Below, piece by piece: positions 9,701 through 19,800 of a stretch of DNA of 64,000 nt (the first letter of the stretch is position 1; each line of letters opens with the position of its first letter). Below the pieces are notes generated by a model. That model was not told the origin of the DNA and searched no databases. It saw nothing but the letters and a program-made list of their open reading frames with translations. The translations under genes were made by a program, and so were the position numbers. Source of the DNA: Bactericera cockerelli (taxonomy: Eukaryota; Arthropoda; Insecta; Hemiptera; Triozidae). Location of the stretch: contig CM044957.1 of assembly GCA_024516035.1 (NCBI GenBank), positions 3,755,017 through 3,819,016 of the forward strand. Direction: 5' to 3'.

Positions 9701-12700
9701 ATGACCATGTAGTTGAAAGCGACAGTTTTACATCGACCTGTTCACTAACGGAACGACAAAGGATATGTATGTAGTTGAAAGCGACGTTAAACTCCCCTCC
9801 CAAAAAATAAATAAATACTCGTACCTAGAATTTTACGACCAAATTGATTGTTCACATCACTTTTCATCTACAGGATGTATCAAAGTTCATCGTATACAGT
9901 GTGGAGCTGCAGTTCTCAGTCCTCTGTGTCCTCATCTACCACCGCATGAAACTCGTCAACACCCTGTTCTCTCAAAGCTTCCTGCGGAATGAGCAGACTA
10001 AACACACCCTAGGTAACTATTGGCCGGGTCCTGATTCTCATGCTGGCTACCTGCTGAGAGCGGGCATGGACTTTCCATCAATTTCTATCACTGTTTTTAA
10101 AAGGAGACTAATAATTGACAAGGGCCCCCAGAACCAAGCCAATGCTGGTGTACTGCCTGTTTATAGTCCCCCAGCCAGACTATCTTTCATTAACGGAAAA
10201 CTCACAAACCAGCTACATGCAGTGACCTCACCTATGTGGCTTCGGTTGGACAGGAATAGCTTTTATTCCTAAAATAGCTTTTTAACTAGCGGATTGGCAC
10301 TCAAATCTTTCTCAAGTTCAGTAATAATGATACAAGACGGCGTCGCGTCTTATTGAAATCAGTCATGCAGATTATGCCTTACAGCATGGAGGAAGAAACC
10401 TGCCACAAACATTGGTCCAGAAACACTCTCCGTACCCCAGTCCAGAAACACTCTCCAAATCTCCCTTTCAACTGTCACACAACGCACTCTCATTGGTTAA
10501 TTTGAACGCAATAACCAATGAGAGCGCGTTGTGTGACGATTGAAAAGAAGATTTGGGGAATTTGAGAGTGGAGAGATTTTCTGGAATGGGCTATTGTAAC
10601 ACAAAGATAATCACAACGATAAAAAATATTTTTTCTTCTTCTTTTTCTTCTTCAGTTTTACATGCTTTGAAGGTAATAATGGTAGCCATATTGGATGTCT
10701 GTTATCACTTTTTTTTTGTAACAGGTTAGAGGCATTAATTATTCATCCAAACCTTACAAATAATAATAATATCGCCTTATTTATACTGCCCGATTAGGAC
10801 TATTAAGTCCCATTATTCCAGCAGTAAGCCCAAGACGTTATTATTATGTGGTAAAAATTCCAAATGGAAGGATAACTTGTCAAGTGTTGACTACAAAGTG
10901 TTAAAGTTGTAACACTTTTAATAGACTGTTTGCTGAACCAAACCATCTCTCGGTTTCAGAGGTCCCACCCAACCGGTCCATCACTCACAGGCGATTCCAA
11001 GGTCACAACCTCGAGCAGCGCTCTCTGGTGGACAAATGTCGCATCCTGACGCTCACCAAGCAGAACCACGAGGTGATGTTTCGGCTGGCTGAGGAGCTGC
11101 GGCAGGCGTACCAGTTCCAACTGATGTGCAGTGTGGGCGAGGTGTTCTTCAACATCATCAACCACGTGTATGTGACCGTCAAGATGTTCCGCCCCGGGGA
11201 GCTGAGCTACTGGGGCAGTGTGGTGAGCGTCATGTGGGTGGGGCAGGAGACGGCTCGGGTCATTGTTGTCAGCCTGGCAGCGGGCGTGGCGGCTGATGAG
11301 GTAAGGTGGGATGGACAGAGACAAAAGTGTAGCGTGGCACGGGGAGATGAGCGCCGCCGTCTCGGACAGGAGAGAGTGAGAGTGAGTGAGAAAGAGAGGG
11401 AGAGAGAGAGTGAGTGAAAAGAGGGGAGAGGAGAGTGAGTGAGAAAGAGAGGGAGAGAGAGAGTGAGTGAGAGAGAGAGAGGGAGAGAGAGAGAGAGTGA
11501 GTGAGAAAGAGAGGGAGAGAGAGAGTGAGTGAGAAAGAGAGGGAGAGAGAGAGTGAGTGAAAAAAAGAGGGAGAGAGAGAGTGAGTGAGAAAGAGAGGGA
11601 GAGAGAGAGAGTGAGTGAGAAAGAGAGGGAGAGAGAGTGAGTGAGAAAGAGAGGGAGAGAGTGAGTGAGTGAGAAAGAGAGGGAGAGAGAGAGTGAGTGA
11701 GAAAGAGAGGGAGAGAGAGAGTGAGTGAAAAAGAGAGGGAGAGAGAGAGTGAGTGAGAAAGAGAGGGAGAGAGAGAGAGAGTGAGTGAGAAAGAGGAGGA
11801 GAGAGAGAGAGAGAGTGAGTGAGAAAGAGAGGGAGAGAGAGTGAGTGAAAAAGAGAGGGAGAGAGAGAGTGAGTGAGAAAGAGAGGGAGAGAGAGAGAGT
11901 GAGTGAGAAAGAGAGGGAGAGAGAGAGAGAGAGAGAGACAGCAAGAGATGAAGGATGAAAAATAGTAAACTGGAGAAGTATATCAAAATTCGACCTATTA
12001 TAAATTGAATTTCGTAAGTTGGTACCTATATGAAGTAAGAACAAGCGAAATCGATGTATTTATTAATTTTAATATTATATTTTATTGTTTTTAAAAACAC
12101 TAAAATATGAAGACTAGAAACGTTCCATATTTTTTCCTCAGGTGAATAGAACCCTGTGGTATGCCAGTTCAATAGATGTTTATAGTCTCGACTTGCGAAT
12201 TCGACACCTGGTAAGTTTGTGAGATATCTTCAAAAAATAATGATACACGCCAGTCGGTCTGTTTGTCTCTTCGACTCTTTTAAGCTAAAATATTAATTTT
12301 GTCCAGTGTTTATCATTATTATTTAATTCTTTATTGATTTATTTATTTATTATAAAAATTGTACGGGATCCTAATGTTAATTTTGTAAAATTGTTATGGT
12401 TTAACCGAAAACTCTGCAACCAGGACATATAATAGAATTCTTAAGAAAGGAAAGTATTGTAATCACCTAAAAATTTCGATAATCAGTTCGCCAAAAATCG
12501 TTTTTCCAAGTAGGTATCACTGTTTTTCTGAAAACTTTATGAACTTTCAGGTCAAGTGTTTTTGTCTTCACTTGCAACACCGGAGGATAAAGTTCACACT
12601 GTGTCAAATGTTCACCCTCAACACTACTTTCCTAGCTGCGGTAAGTGATTCACACTCGAAATAAATGTCAGTTTTTTTTAATCTGACTCGTAGTCCAGAG

Positions 12701-13632
12701 ATTGCAGGTTCAAAACCCAAACATATGACAAGTTACCATTCCATTTGGGATTTTGACTACCTACATAATAAAACGTCTTGCGCTTTCTGCTGGAATAATG
12801 AAACTCATTAGTCTTTATCGGACAGTATAAATAAGGCGATATTATTACTATTATAAATAAATTGTTGGGGAAGTCATTCGCGAATCCTGTTGATTAATTC
12901 AAAATTATTCGAGAAATTCAAATCTTCAAACCATCATCATTATTCCTATCTCTAAACACAAATCCTTTTAGTACCTACTGTGTCTTATGCGAACATCAAT
13001 AATAATGTCAGTTGTGTTAGTAAATAATTTTTATAATAATAATACTCTTTTAGTGGAAGTTACCAGGCGAGGTTAATGCTTAAAGCAATTTCTACCACCT
13101 AACCCTCAGAGTCTTTTTATTATGTGGTCACGTACTCAATTTATTGAGGAAAAATTCATGCATTAGAAGGGATTCGAGCCAACGAATCCCTACGCTATCT
13201 GGATTACCAGACTAGCGCCTTAACCACTTGACTGCCAGTGCATGTTTTACTCTCTCTCTCTAGTTTGTATACCCAATAATGATAACACAGGGACCCTATC
13301 CAAAGGATTCTATTTTATATTTAATATAATAATAGTGCCTATACTGCCCGATTAGGACTATTAAGTCCCAATATTCCAGCAGTAAGCCCAAGACGTATTA
13401 TTCTGTGGTAACAATCCCAAATGGGAGGATAACTTGTCATGTCCCGGCTGGGATTCGAACCCGCGACCTCTGGATTCACAGAGTGCCACTTTAACACTGA
13501 GCTATTTAGTGTCAACATCAAGAATCGAACCATCATACTCTGTTCCAGATGGCGGTTGCAATCGTCAACTCCCTCATGTTGTCCCTGCAATACAAGTATA
13601 GCGACAAGCAGAGCCTGTCCAGCACGGGATAA
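6771..13632 (+). CDS. Gustatory receptor GR-2, complete (nine exons, 422 aa)
   Basis: Exons: 6771-6872, 7223-7327, 7804-7978, 8770-8933, 9874-10012, 10960-11300, 12142-12210, 12551-12640, 13549-13632. All have GT-AG boundaries and all phases agree, giving 422 aa, a typical 7tm_7 length. Hydrophobic helices: PLLPLVWLLLLLY (exon 2), YWISNCLMIFNLVYGL (exon 3), LVLLSLLVTLCPIAL (exon 4), VYSVELQFSVLCVLIY (exon 5), SVGEVFFNIINHVYVTV and the VVSVMWVGQ-ARVIVVSLAAG segment (exon 6), and the C-terminal FTLNTTFLAAMAVAIVNSLM (exons 8-9). That last stretch follows the family's FTLN...TY...Q pattern, with SLQY replacing the usual TY...QF ending. The N-terminus FRIIYYFSLCFGVMAV is GR-like. It is expected in the plasma membrane of chemosensory neurons; the ligand is not predictable. 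Introns carry many SINEs, a GA-rich minisatellite and a decayed copy of exon 4. TAA is at 13630. Confidence 0.85.
7040..7155 (+). mobile_element. SINE-D (tRNA-derived), 5' part
   Basis: The tRNA-like head contains AGCTCAGTGATTTAGCGCTG and GGTTCGATCCCCCGTGCCGG, followed by AATTTGGTTACAATTGC. It is truncated after about 115 bp. Longer copies lie at 45258, 48025 and 58725. It lies in GR-2 intron 1. Confidence 0.65.
7371..7432. mobile_element. Half of a TIR MITE
   Basis: The left arm GGGCCGAATTGTAAAACAGG with the interior AGACCGCCCCTTAAGTCC matches the 54755 element. The right half is missing and a T-rich tract follows. Confidence 0.5.
7530..7710 (+). repeat. Dispersed repeat C
   Basis: It shares AAGTCCTCACGATGGTTGAT, AGAAATATCTGGTTCAGGAT and GTAGACAAGCTGACTACAAC with 26880-27030, and in part with 16018-16110 (reverse), 52170-52240 and 60527-60605. 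It has no ORF. Confidence 0.6.
8590..8700 (+). pseudogene. Decayed duplicate of GR-2 exon 4
   Basis: The stretch aligns base by base with exon 4 (8768 onward): CCCGGCTACATTACGTCAAA against TCCGGCTAGACTGCGTCAAA, then CTGACTCAACGTCT against CTGACTCGAGGTCT, then TTTCCTATAG against TGTCCTATAG. In the exon 4 frame it meets a stop after about 14 codons. This is a tandem duplication of roughly 110 bp of receptor coding sequence that has since decayed. Confidence 0.6.
9481..9812 (+). mobile_element. 5S-headed SINE, forward copy with interrupted tail
   Basis: Head GTTGAATACACCAGTTAAGC...GTCCAGCGAGGTTAGGACTT, middle CCAATCAAGCTGGGTGAGG, then two versions of the tail GTAGTTGAAAGCGAC (about 9710 and 9768), the second followed by GTTAAACTCCCCTCCCAAAAAATAAATAAATA. 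The head lacks part of the region between the 5S helices. A short opposite-strand fragment lies just upstream (9420-9456). Confidence 0.65.
10417..10592. mobile_element. Fold-back MITE with CCAAT-containing arms
   Basis: CACAACGCACTCTCATTGGT and ACCAATGAGAGCGCGTTGTG face each other across about 15 bp. Pairing extends outward through AAATCTCCCTTTCAACTGTC and the partner GAC-ATTGAAAAGAAGATTT side, giving arms above 40 bp. The outermost bases are CCAGAAACACTCTCC against GGAGAGATTTTCTGG. A relative is at 52733-52960. It lies in GR-2 intron 5. Confidence 0.7.
10763..10890 (-). mobile_element. SINE-B 3' half, reverse copy
   Basis: In plus-strand reading: ATATCGCCTTATTTATACTG, CCCGATTAGGACTATTAAGTC, CCAGCAGTAAGCCCAAGACG. 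This is the body and 3' tail of the family seen complete at 44744-44941. The tRNA head is missing. Confidence 0.6.
11370..11938. repeat. GA-rich minisatellite with repeated GTGAGT
   Basis: About 20 units of roughly 28-30 bp, built as GAGAGAGAGTGAGTGAGAAA plus GAGAGGGA, lie just downstream of the GR-2 exon 6 donor (GT at 11301). Each unit contains AGTGAGTGAG, which resembles a 5' splice site. The opposite strand reads as long serine/leucine ORFs, which are repeat artefacts. Confidence 0.9.
12678..12870 (+). mobile_element. SINE-B, forward copy
   Basis: Partial head with GCAGGTTCAAAACCC (B-box-like), body CATTTGGGATTTTGAC and ATAATAAAACGTCTTGC, and tail ATAAATAAGGCGATATTATT. It lies in GR-2 intron 8. 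Confidence 0.65.
13040..13245 (-). mobile_element. SINE-A, reverse copy
   Basis: Plus-strand reading: TAGTGGAAGTTACCAGGCGA, CCACCTAACCCTCAGAGTC, ATTCGAGCCAACGAATCCC and TAACCACTTGACTGCCAGTG. The copy is nearly complete and lies in GR-2 intron 8. Confidence 0.7.
13310..13506 (-). mobile_element. SINE-B, reverse copy
   Basis: Plus-strand reading: CTGCCCGATTAGGACTATTA, AAATGGGAGGATAACTTGTC, GGGATTCGAACCCGCGACCT and AACACTGAGCTATT. It is full length and ends about 40 bp before GR-2 exon 9. Confidence 0.75.
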
Positions 13633-13656
13633 GAACCTGGAGTTTCCTCCTCAGCC

Positions 13657-13740
13657 TCAGTGGCGTAACGGTTACCACTACTGCCCGAAGTCCAGAGGTC
13701 CTGAGTCCGATTCCCGGTTGGGTCAGAATTTTCTAACAGA
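13657..13740 (+). mobile_element. SINE-E (tRNA-derived), forward copy
   Basis: CTCAGTGGCGTAACGGTTAC, then GAGTCCGATTCCCGGTTGGG, then CAGAATTTTCT. It lies just after the GR-2 stop codon, so it may be transcribed in that 3'UTR. Related heads occur at 16280 (reverse), 45877, 51540 (reverse) and 52245 (reverse). Confidence 0.55.
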
Positions 13741-13811
13741 AAATTGTGTTCCCTCCGAACACGTGAAGTCACATGCTCGAGCATATGAGCATTTTGTGTT
13801 TATTATTTTCC

Positions 13812-13900
13812 TGATATCACAACTTCTCAAATCGGGACTTGAACCACCGACCTCCAAGTTTCAAGTCCGCAGCCTTATCTATCAAGCTACTGGGGTCGGT
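13812..13900 (-). mobile_element. SINE-C, reverse copy
   Basis: TGATATCACAACTTCTCAAA, then GGGACTTGAACCACCGACCT and CAAGCTACTGGGGTCGG. A 22-bp piece of the following sequence (GGGGTCGGTCATTGTTTACAG) is directly repeated at 13893-13937. Confidence 0.6.
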
Positions 13901-13954
13901 CATTGTTTACAGTCACTGGGGTCGGTCATTGTTTACAGTCATTATTATTACATT

Positions 13955-13960
13955 TTTATT
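13955..13960 (-). terminator. Candidate poly(A) signal for the survivin gene
   Basis: TTTATT on the plus strand (AATAAA on the minus strand), about 120 bp past the survivin stop. No cleavage-site evidence is available. Confidence 0.3.
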
Positions 13961-14081
13961 ACTTCAAACAACACTGGTACATTACGTTTTCAGACCAGAT
14001 CTAGCACATCTAGCTGATTTACTTATTGATGTAAAGATCTAGCATGAGGATAGCTAATCCCATCCTGAAAGTCAGGTTGTC

Positions 14082-15681
14082 TCATTTTCGCTTCCTCTTT
14101 CTTTCTTTCTGCAGCTTCCTCTCATTAGTTTTGAGTTGTTCTTCCAAATTTTCCAAATCCATGTTCTGTTTTTCCTCCTGTTCAATGTTGGAATAAAAAC
14201 ATAAATGAGTTAAAACGGAACGAAATAATGAATGATTAAGAAGGGTAAACTAATGGATGGATTTAATGAGTGAATGAACGTCTGTCTGTTGATAAAGAAA
14301 TAGTAAAATGATAACTTTTTAGGAAGGGTAAATTTTTAACACTTTCCGTGCCGGTGTTACCGTTTGGTAACACCTGTTCAGGAAAATGGTGTTACCGTTT
14401 GGTAACACCGATAACACCGAAGACATCTACTTCTCGACCCCGGTGTTACCTTTTGGTAACACCTTACATGGAATAGTGTTACCAAATGGTAACACTGGCA
14501 CAGAACAAAAAAAACTTCAAAAAAATTTAAGCCTGTGCCGGTGTTACCAAATGGTAAATATCGCTACGGCACTGGGCAATAATTTCAAAATGAGTCTCCG
14601 GCACGGAAAGTGTTAATGGATTTGATGAGTGAATGAAGGTCTGTTAATGAAAGAATAATAACTTTTTAAGAATAGTAATTTTTTAAGAATTTCCCCACCT
14701 TCAGCACAAGATTTTTATCTTTTGAAGGTGTTGTTGTTAAAGGTGTTATTTGTTAAATTAAATACATGGAAACTTAAAAAAAGAAAAGAAAAATGAGTGA
14801 ATGAACGTCTGTTCATACTTCTTGCTTAACACGTGTTGACGCGGTCTAAAAATTCCTACGACGCTGGCTCATCCGATTACAAGTCCACCGCCCTATCGAA
14901 CAAGCTACTGAGGTTAATTGTAGATAGTGCAAAAGCCACGCCCACATACCAAGAGCCTCATGGCCACGCCCTCCTGCAGCGCCACCCAATCCTCCAGCGT
15001 CCACTGGTCCTCCCTCTTGCCCAGCTGGACGTAAGGACACGCCCCCTGGTGTCTCCTATGCTCCTCCCACGGGTCATCCCTCGCCTCCCACCCATCCAGC
15101 TCCTTCAGGCACACGAAACACTTGACCGAGGTGTCATTCTTCCTCTTGGAAATGGAATAGAAGCCGGCCGCGGCCATGCTCTCGGCCGAACACACGTCGC
15201 CGGCCGAAGTGAACGGCCAGCTGATGAACGACTTTAGCCGGTTCCGATAGAAAGTCATGCGCAGGGTTTTCTTTTGAGTCACGCTCAGGTAAGGCGTGAG
15301 TAGGTCTCGTAGAGAGGATAGAGAGCGCCTGGAGGGGATTTCAAGGGGGAATCATTACGCTGGTAGTCAACAAGACTAAGCTATTCGTATGATGGATACA
15401 TTGTAGTCTTATAATTATATTCTTTCTTACCATGGTTGGGAAATGCCTTCTCAAAAAATAATTTATAAAACAATTTTCTGCTCAGACGACCTGTCAATTT
15501 TTTATTTCTTTCTTTCATATGTACATTTATTTAAAGAGAAGTCTATAAAAATCGAAGTCCTTGCCCTCAAATCATTTTTAATAATATTATTTAAAATTGA
15601 TCATCAAAAATTATTAATTCTTTAAAAATTAATTTATTGTGAAAAAGTTGAAAGAAAAGTTAGAACTTACGTGTTTTCCAT
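14082..15681 (-). CDS. BIRC5: Survivin/deterin-like single-BIR protein (161 aa)
   Basis: Survivin is the inner-centromere subunit of the chromosomal passenger complex (with INCENP, borealin and Aurora B) and acts in chromosome alignment and cytokinesis. Exons read right to left: 15681-15671 (only 11 nt, ATG GAA AAC AC, donor GTAAGT), 15328-14950 (acceptor CTCCAG, donor GTATGT) and 14177-14082 (acceptor GAACAG, stop TGA). The phases agree throughout and give 161 aa, against about 142 in human. The BIR zinc ligands are C74, C77, H94 and C101 with spacing C-x2-C-x16-H-x6-C, and ELDGWEARDDPWEEHRRH is typical of survivin. There is one BIR, no RING and no CARD. The C-terminus (NMDLENLEEQLKTNERKLQK) is a charged coiled-coil like that of survivin. 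The first exon is the least certain part; without it translation could begin at ATG 15258, giving 134 aa. Confidence 0.85.
14340..14612. mobile_element. TTAA-flanked MITE (piggyBac-like) with internal palindromes
   Basis: The ends are perfect 15-bp inverted repeats, CACTTTCCGTGCCGG and CCGGCACGGAAAGTG, flanked on both sides by TTAA (14336-14339 and 14613-14616), the target duplication of piggyBac-type elements. Inside are four 20-bp palindromes and one half copy of GTGTTACCGTTTGGTAACAC or variants, at 14354, 14389, 14443, 14476 and 14541. There is no transposase. It lies in the survivin intron. Confidence 0.8.
14871..14919 (-). mobile_element. SINE-C head fragment
   Basis: CAAGTCCACCGCCCTATCGA and CAAGCTACTGAGGTTA, directly adjacent to survivin exon 2. 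Confidence 0.4.
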
Positions 15682-15869
15682 CCCCCGAACAAGCAAGAAA
15701 CTGGAGAGAGACTGATTACGTTGTGAAGCAATCTGCCATCGCTCTCCTACTGAACATATTTCTGAACTTGAACTGGCCATTTTGCTTTCTCTTCCATCCT
15801 AGAGGTATCACCATAGAGTGCTTATTTCTACACGCTATGGTATCACTGAAGAACTCCCGCCTTTCTGAT

Positions 15870-16017
15870 CCAGCGTCGTCGATGGCACTTTGAATACACC
15901 AGCTCTCGTTCTGTCACTAAGTTAAGCAACGTCCAGTGAGGTTAGAACTAGGATACTCGAATTTGAACCCTCGTGATCCTGGCTATTCCAAGTCCAACCT
16001 AGACTAGGTGAGGTTGT
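15870..16017 (+). mobile_element. 5S-headed SINE, forward copy
   Basis: CGTCGTCGATGGCACTTTGA, then AGTTAAGCAACGTCCAGTGA, then ATTTGAACCCTCGTGATCC and CAACCTAGACTAGGTGAGG. The tail is replaced by a reverse piece of repeat C (16018-16110). Confidence 0.65.
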
Positions 16018-16110
16018 TGTAAACAGTTGGCTACAGATGGGGGAGTGATGGTCTCCAGCCAACTTAAATGGAAAAGTTGGCTCGTTCTGAACCATATATT
16101 CCTAAGTACG
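16018..16110 (-). repeat. Dispersed repeat C, reverse fragment
   Basis: TGGTCTCCAGCCAACTTAAA and TTGGCTCGTTCTGAACCATA are the reverse of the 7620-7700 sequence. Confidence 0.5.
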
Positions 16111-16279
16111 ATCTGGGGGAGGTTAATGTGGGTAGCTAGTGATTAAGAGATGTGGGTAGCTAGTGGTTAAGAGTAGTCAGTACAGTAAAAAAAGCGAACA
16201 CAATACTTCCGATTTCTAATATTGCAAATTTCTCGGAAGTAATAGAGAAGAAAAATATGCAGTTGTAATTTTCATCGAT

Positions 16280-16390
16280 ATCACTTCAGCGTTTTCAAAT
16301 GTCTCTTCGGAATGTCTCTCGGGGATCGAACTCGGAATGTCTGGACTACGGGCAGTAGTCTCCACCGTCACGCCACGGAGGCTGGCTTGA
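16280..16390 (-). mobile_element. SINE-E head, reverse copy
   Basis: GGGGATCGAACTCGGAATGT and CGTCACGCCACGGAGGCTGG are the reverse of a tRNA-like head with its B box. Confidence 0.45.
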
Positions 16391-16532
16391 TTTACTGGGC
16401 AAACTAAAATACAAAGTACAAAACAATTTTTTAGATTTTGATAGCAAAACAAGTTTTTTAAATACAAATTAAATATGTAGTTACTTTTATTCAGCCACAG
16501 AAACAAGTTTTATTCAGGCACAATATTTCCCG

Positions 16533-16638
16533 AGAGCTCAGTGGTCGAGACCTCTGACTGGTAATCGAGAGGACGCGAGTTCGAAAAACCACCCGACACA
16601 TAAGTTATCCTCCTACTTGCGATTTTGACCACACATTG

Positions 16639-16641
<3 letters not shown>
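16533..16641 (+). mobile_element. SINE-B, left part, split by the LINE
   Basis: GAGAGCTCAGTGGTCGAGAC, then GCGAGTTCGAAAAACCACCC, then GCGATTTTGACCACACATTGATAT. The rest of the same SINE resumes at about 22530 (GATATGTCTAAGGTTTACTG, CTAGAATGGGACTAATGAGTC, tail (ATA)n to 22620). The split marks the LINE insertion point. Confidence 0.75.
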
Positions 16642-16675
<34 letters not shown>

Positions 16676-16817
16676 CATAACATTGTTTACAAAAATTACA
16701 ATTGAAAACAACAATACTAATGTTCACTATTATACTTATAAATAGTTTTACAAGTTATCAAAATATAAAGGGTACCTATCTAATGCATATATTCTACCAT
16801 ATGAGTGACAAATATCT

Positions 16818-19800
16818 CTAATTTTCTTGTTGTATGTAGTCTAAGCATTTCATCTTAAACATTTCTTTTGGCAGTGAGAATTCACTGATGTCAATGTGAA
16901 GATAATTACACAGTGTCATTGCCTTAATGAGGGGAGATTCATGCAATTTTGTAAACCTTGGGTGAGGCACTGTGAATGGCTCAATAGTCCTATTTCTAAG
17001 CAAAGGGTTGGGCGTTTTCTTTTCTATTATCTCTTGTAAATTAGAGCATTGAATATGATTGTTTAGTAGTTTATATACCAACATGATTGAATCTAGTGTA
17101 CGTCTTGTTTCAAGGGAGCTTAAATTAATCATTTCAAGAAGTGTTTTATAAGAGATAGCTTCAGGATATTTGGGATAAAACCCATTTTCTTTTTTAAATA
17201 GATATCTTATAAAAGTTGACTGGATTTTTTCAATTGATTTTGATGCTTCTTTTGAGCTAGGGTCCCAGACTACAGAACCATATTCCACTGTAGATCTCAC
17301 CAAAGATAGAAATAGAGTCCTAAGTACATCAATATCCTCAACATACTTCCCAAATCTGATTATAAGGCCAAGCTTTTTAAATGCACGTTTTATCATATCG
17401 GCTCGATGTTTTTTGAATATAAAATCCTCATCTATAATGAATCCCAAATCTTTGTGATAACTAACTTTTTCAATATCTATGTCTCCCATTTTGTAGGTGA
17501 AGTCTAAATTATTAGATTTATTACGGCTTATGGTGAGTTGTTTTGATTTTAAAGGATGGAAACTTAGCCCTATGAGGTGAAGTTTTTCTTTGATTAAATT
17601 GAGATCCTGCTGTAGTTGATAGCAATCACTGATGCATGTAATTTTTCTAAAAATCTTTAAATCATCGGCATATAATAGTATTTTCGAATCCGCACTGATA
17701 TCTTTACAGACGTCATCATAGGTCAGAATAAATAGTAAACTACTCAATTTTGAACCTTGAGCAATTCCTGAAGTAGGGGTGAAAGTTTTGGATGCTTCGT
17801 CAATGTACTTTACTTGTAAGTTTCTATTTAATAGGTATGAGAGAAAGAATTTTGTAGAAGGTAAACCTACACTTCTTAATTTGTTTACTATTGCCTCATG
17901 AGAAATTTGATCGAATCCTTTCATGACATCGGTTAGAAGAACGTCGGTCTGATAGCCCTGCTGTAAGGCTGTACATACATAATGTGAGAATTCAGTAATG
18001 TTGGAGGTGGTCGAGCGTCCTTCCACGAAGCCATGCTGGATACGATCAATAGTAGAGAACACTTGGCCCGATATGGAATTATATAAAAGTGCATCAAAAA
18101 GCTTCGCAAAAGCATTTAAATTAGCCACAGGTCTGTGGTCTTCAACACACCCCGACTCAGTCTTAGGCACGGGAGTTATTATTGTGTCTTTTAATCTATC
18201 GGGAAATATGTTTGTTTTTAAACTTAGGTTAAATAAGCAGGTCAGTGGTTTAGCGAGTGACGAAGCGCAATCACGGATTATTTTTGGAGGTATTCCATCT
18301 CTACCAGCTGGTTTACTTTTATCTAACTTTAAAGCCTCATCCAAAACCTGCTGTTCTGTGAATACGGGTATTTCTAAACTAGCAGAGTTGTCATTATCAA
18401 AGGTGTCTTGGATATTAAGAGAGCTGGGTTTAAATGAGCACAAGAAATGGTCAGCAAAAGCATCTGCTATTTCTTTTTGAGACTTCAATTGCAGCCCTTT
18501 ATACGACATATTTGTATTTTTACCCTTTGACCTTTCTTGTTTGACATATTTCCAGAAGTGTTTACTATTCGATTTAAATTTAGATGCTAGGCTGTTAATA
18601 TAGGATTTGTGATCTGATTTTATCAACTGTCTAATTGACTTTCTCAGTTTTTTATACTCTTCTATTTCTTCTGGTCTTTTATTTTTTGTTTTACGAAGTT
18701 TTTCTTTTGCTTTGAAAGTACGTCTCGTACTTGCGCTCCACCACTCTGGAAAAGCCTGACTCCGCTGACCTGCTTTACACAAAGGAACAGTGCGGATAAA
18801 AACTTCATTTAATTTACAATAAATATGGTCCAGCAATAGATTAGGAGATCTATATGTACAAAGTTCACTACCCCATTCAATATTTTGTAGCTCATTATTC
18901 AAAATTTCAGTATCGACTTTGTGAAATGCTAAATATTTTTCTGATTTACCAGTAGATTTTCTTAATTGTTTTATTTTATTTTTATAGCGAAGATTTAATT
19001 CTATTGCTGGATGGTGACCATCTTCTTTTACTAATCCTTCTGTCTTAAAAACGTCAAAATCCATTTGCTTGTTTTTGGTTGAAAATATTTCACTCATGTT
19101 CGTCAAACATAGATCTAGGATTCTGTTGTTTTTGTTTCTTACATTGTTAATTGATTCAAGTAACTGTATACTTGCAAATTCTTTTAAAAGTAAAACTGGA
19201 CGGGTAGAAATCGCTTTAGTTTCTTCAGAGAAATCAGGCAGATTAAAATCTCCAATAATAAGCATGCTATCATTTACCAAGTTTCGCTCTAATATTGACT
19301 CTGTAAAGTATCTAATAGCTTCTTCTTTCTTAGACCCTTGATGTGGCGGTATATATATTAAGCAAATATAGATGAGCTCTCCTGTTAATTTGTATCTAAA
19401 CCACATGAGCTCAAGAAGGTCATTACAGACGTCCCAATGTGCAACGCGCGATAAGGACATTTCCTGTTTCGCGGCCACAATTACTCCACCACCCCTATGT
19501 TTGCCTGTTTTCTTTGGGTCTCTATCCTGTCGGAAAACTGTATATCGAGAGTCAAAGATTTCGTTAGTTCCAACATCTGAACTTAACCAGGACTCGGTTA
19601 TGGTTACTATATCATAGTCCTCTGATAAAAGATTCAAGTAAAATTCTTTGATTTTAGTTTTTAAACCTCGAGTATTTTGATAAAATATTCTACATAATTT
19701 TTGAGGTAGGGTGGTGGGATTTTTATTATTTAAAACATGACTCCTATCAATCTTCGGGAGACATGATTGTATACTAGTCAATTTGTTTATGTTTATGTTT

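Noticed and set aside
10956..12044. Long minus-strand ORFs rich in Leu/Ser/Phe (362 and 259 codons)
   Set aside because: They arise from the GA-rich minisatellite and overlap GR-2 exon 6 on the other strand.
14386..14616. 76-codon ORF with VLPFGNT repeats
   Set aside because: It lies wholly inside the TTAA-flanked MITE and is due to its palindromes.
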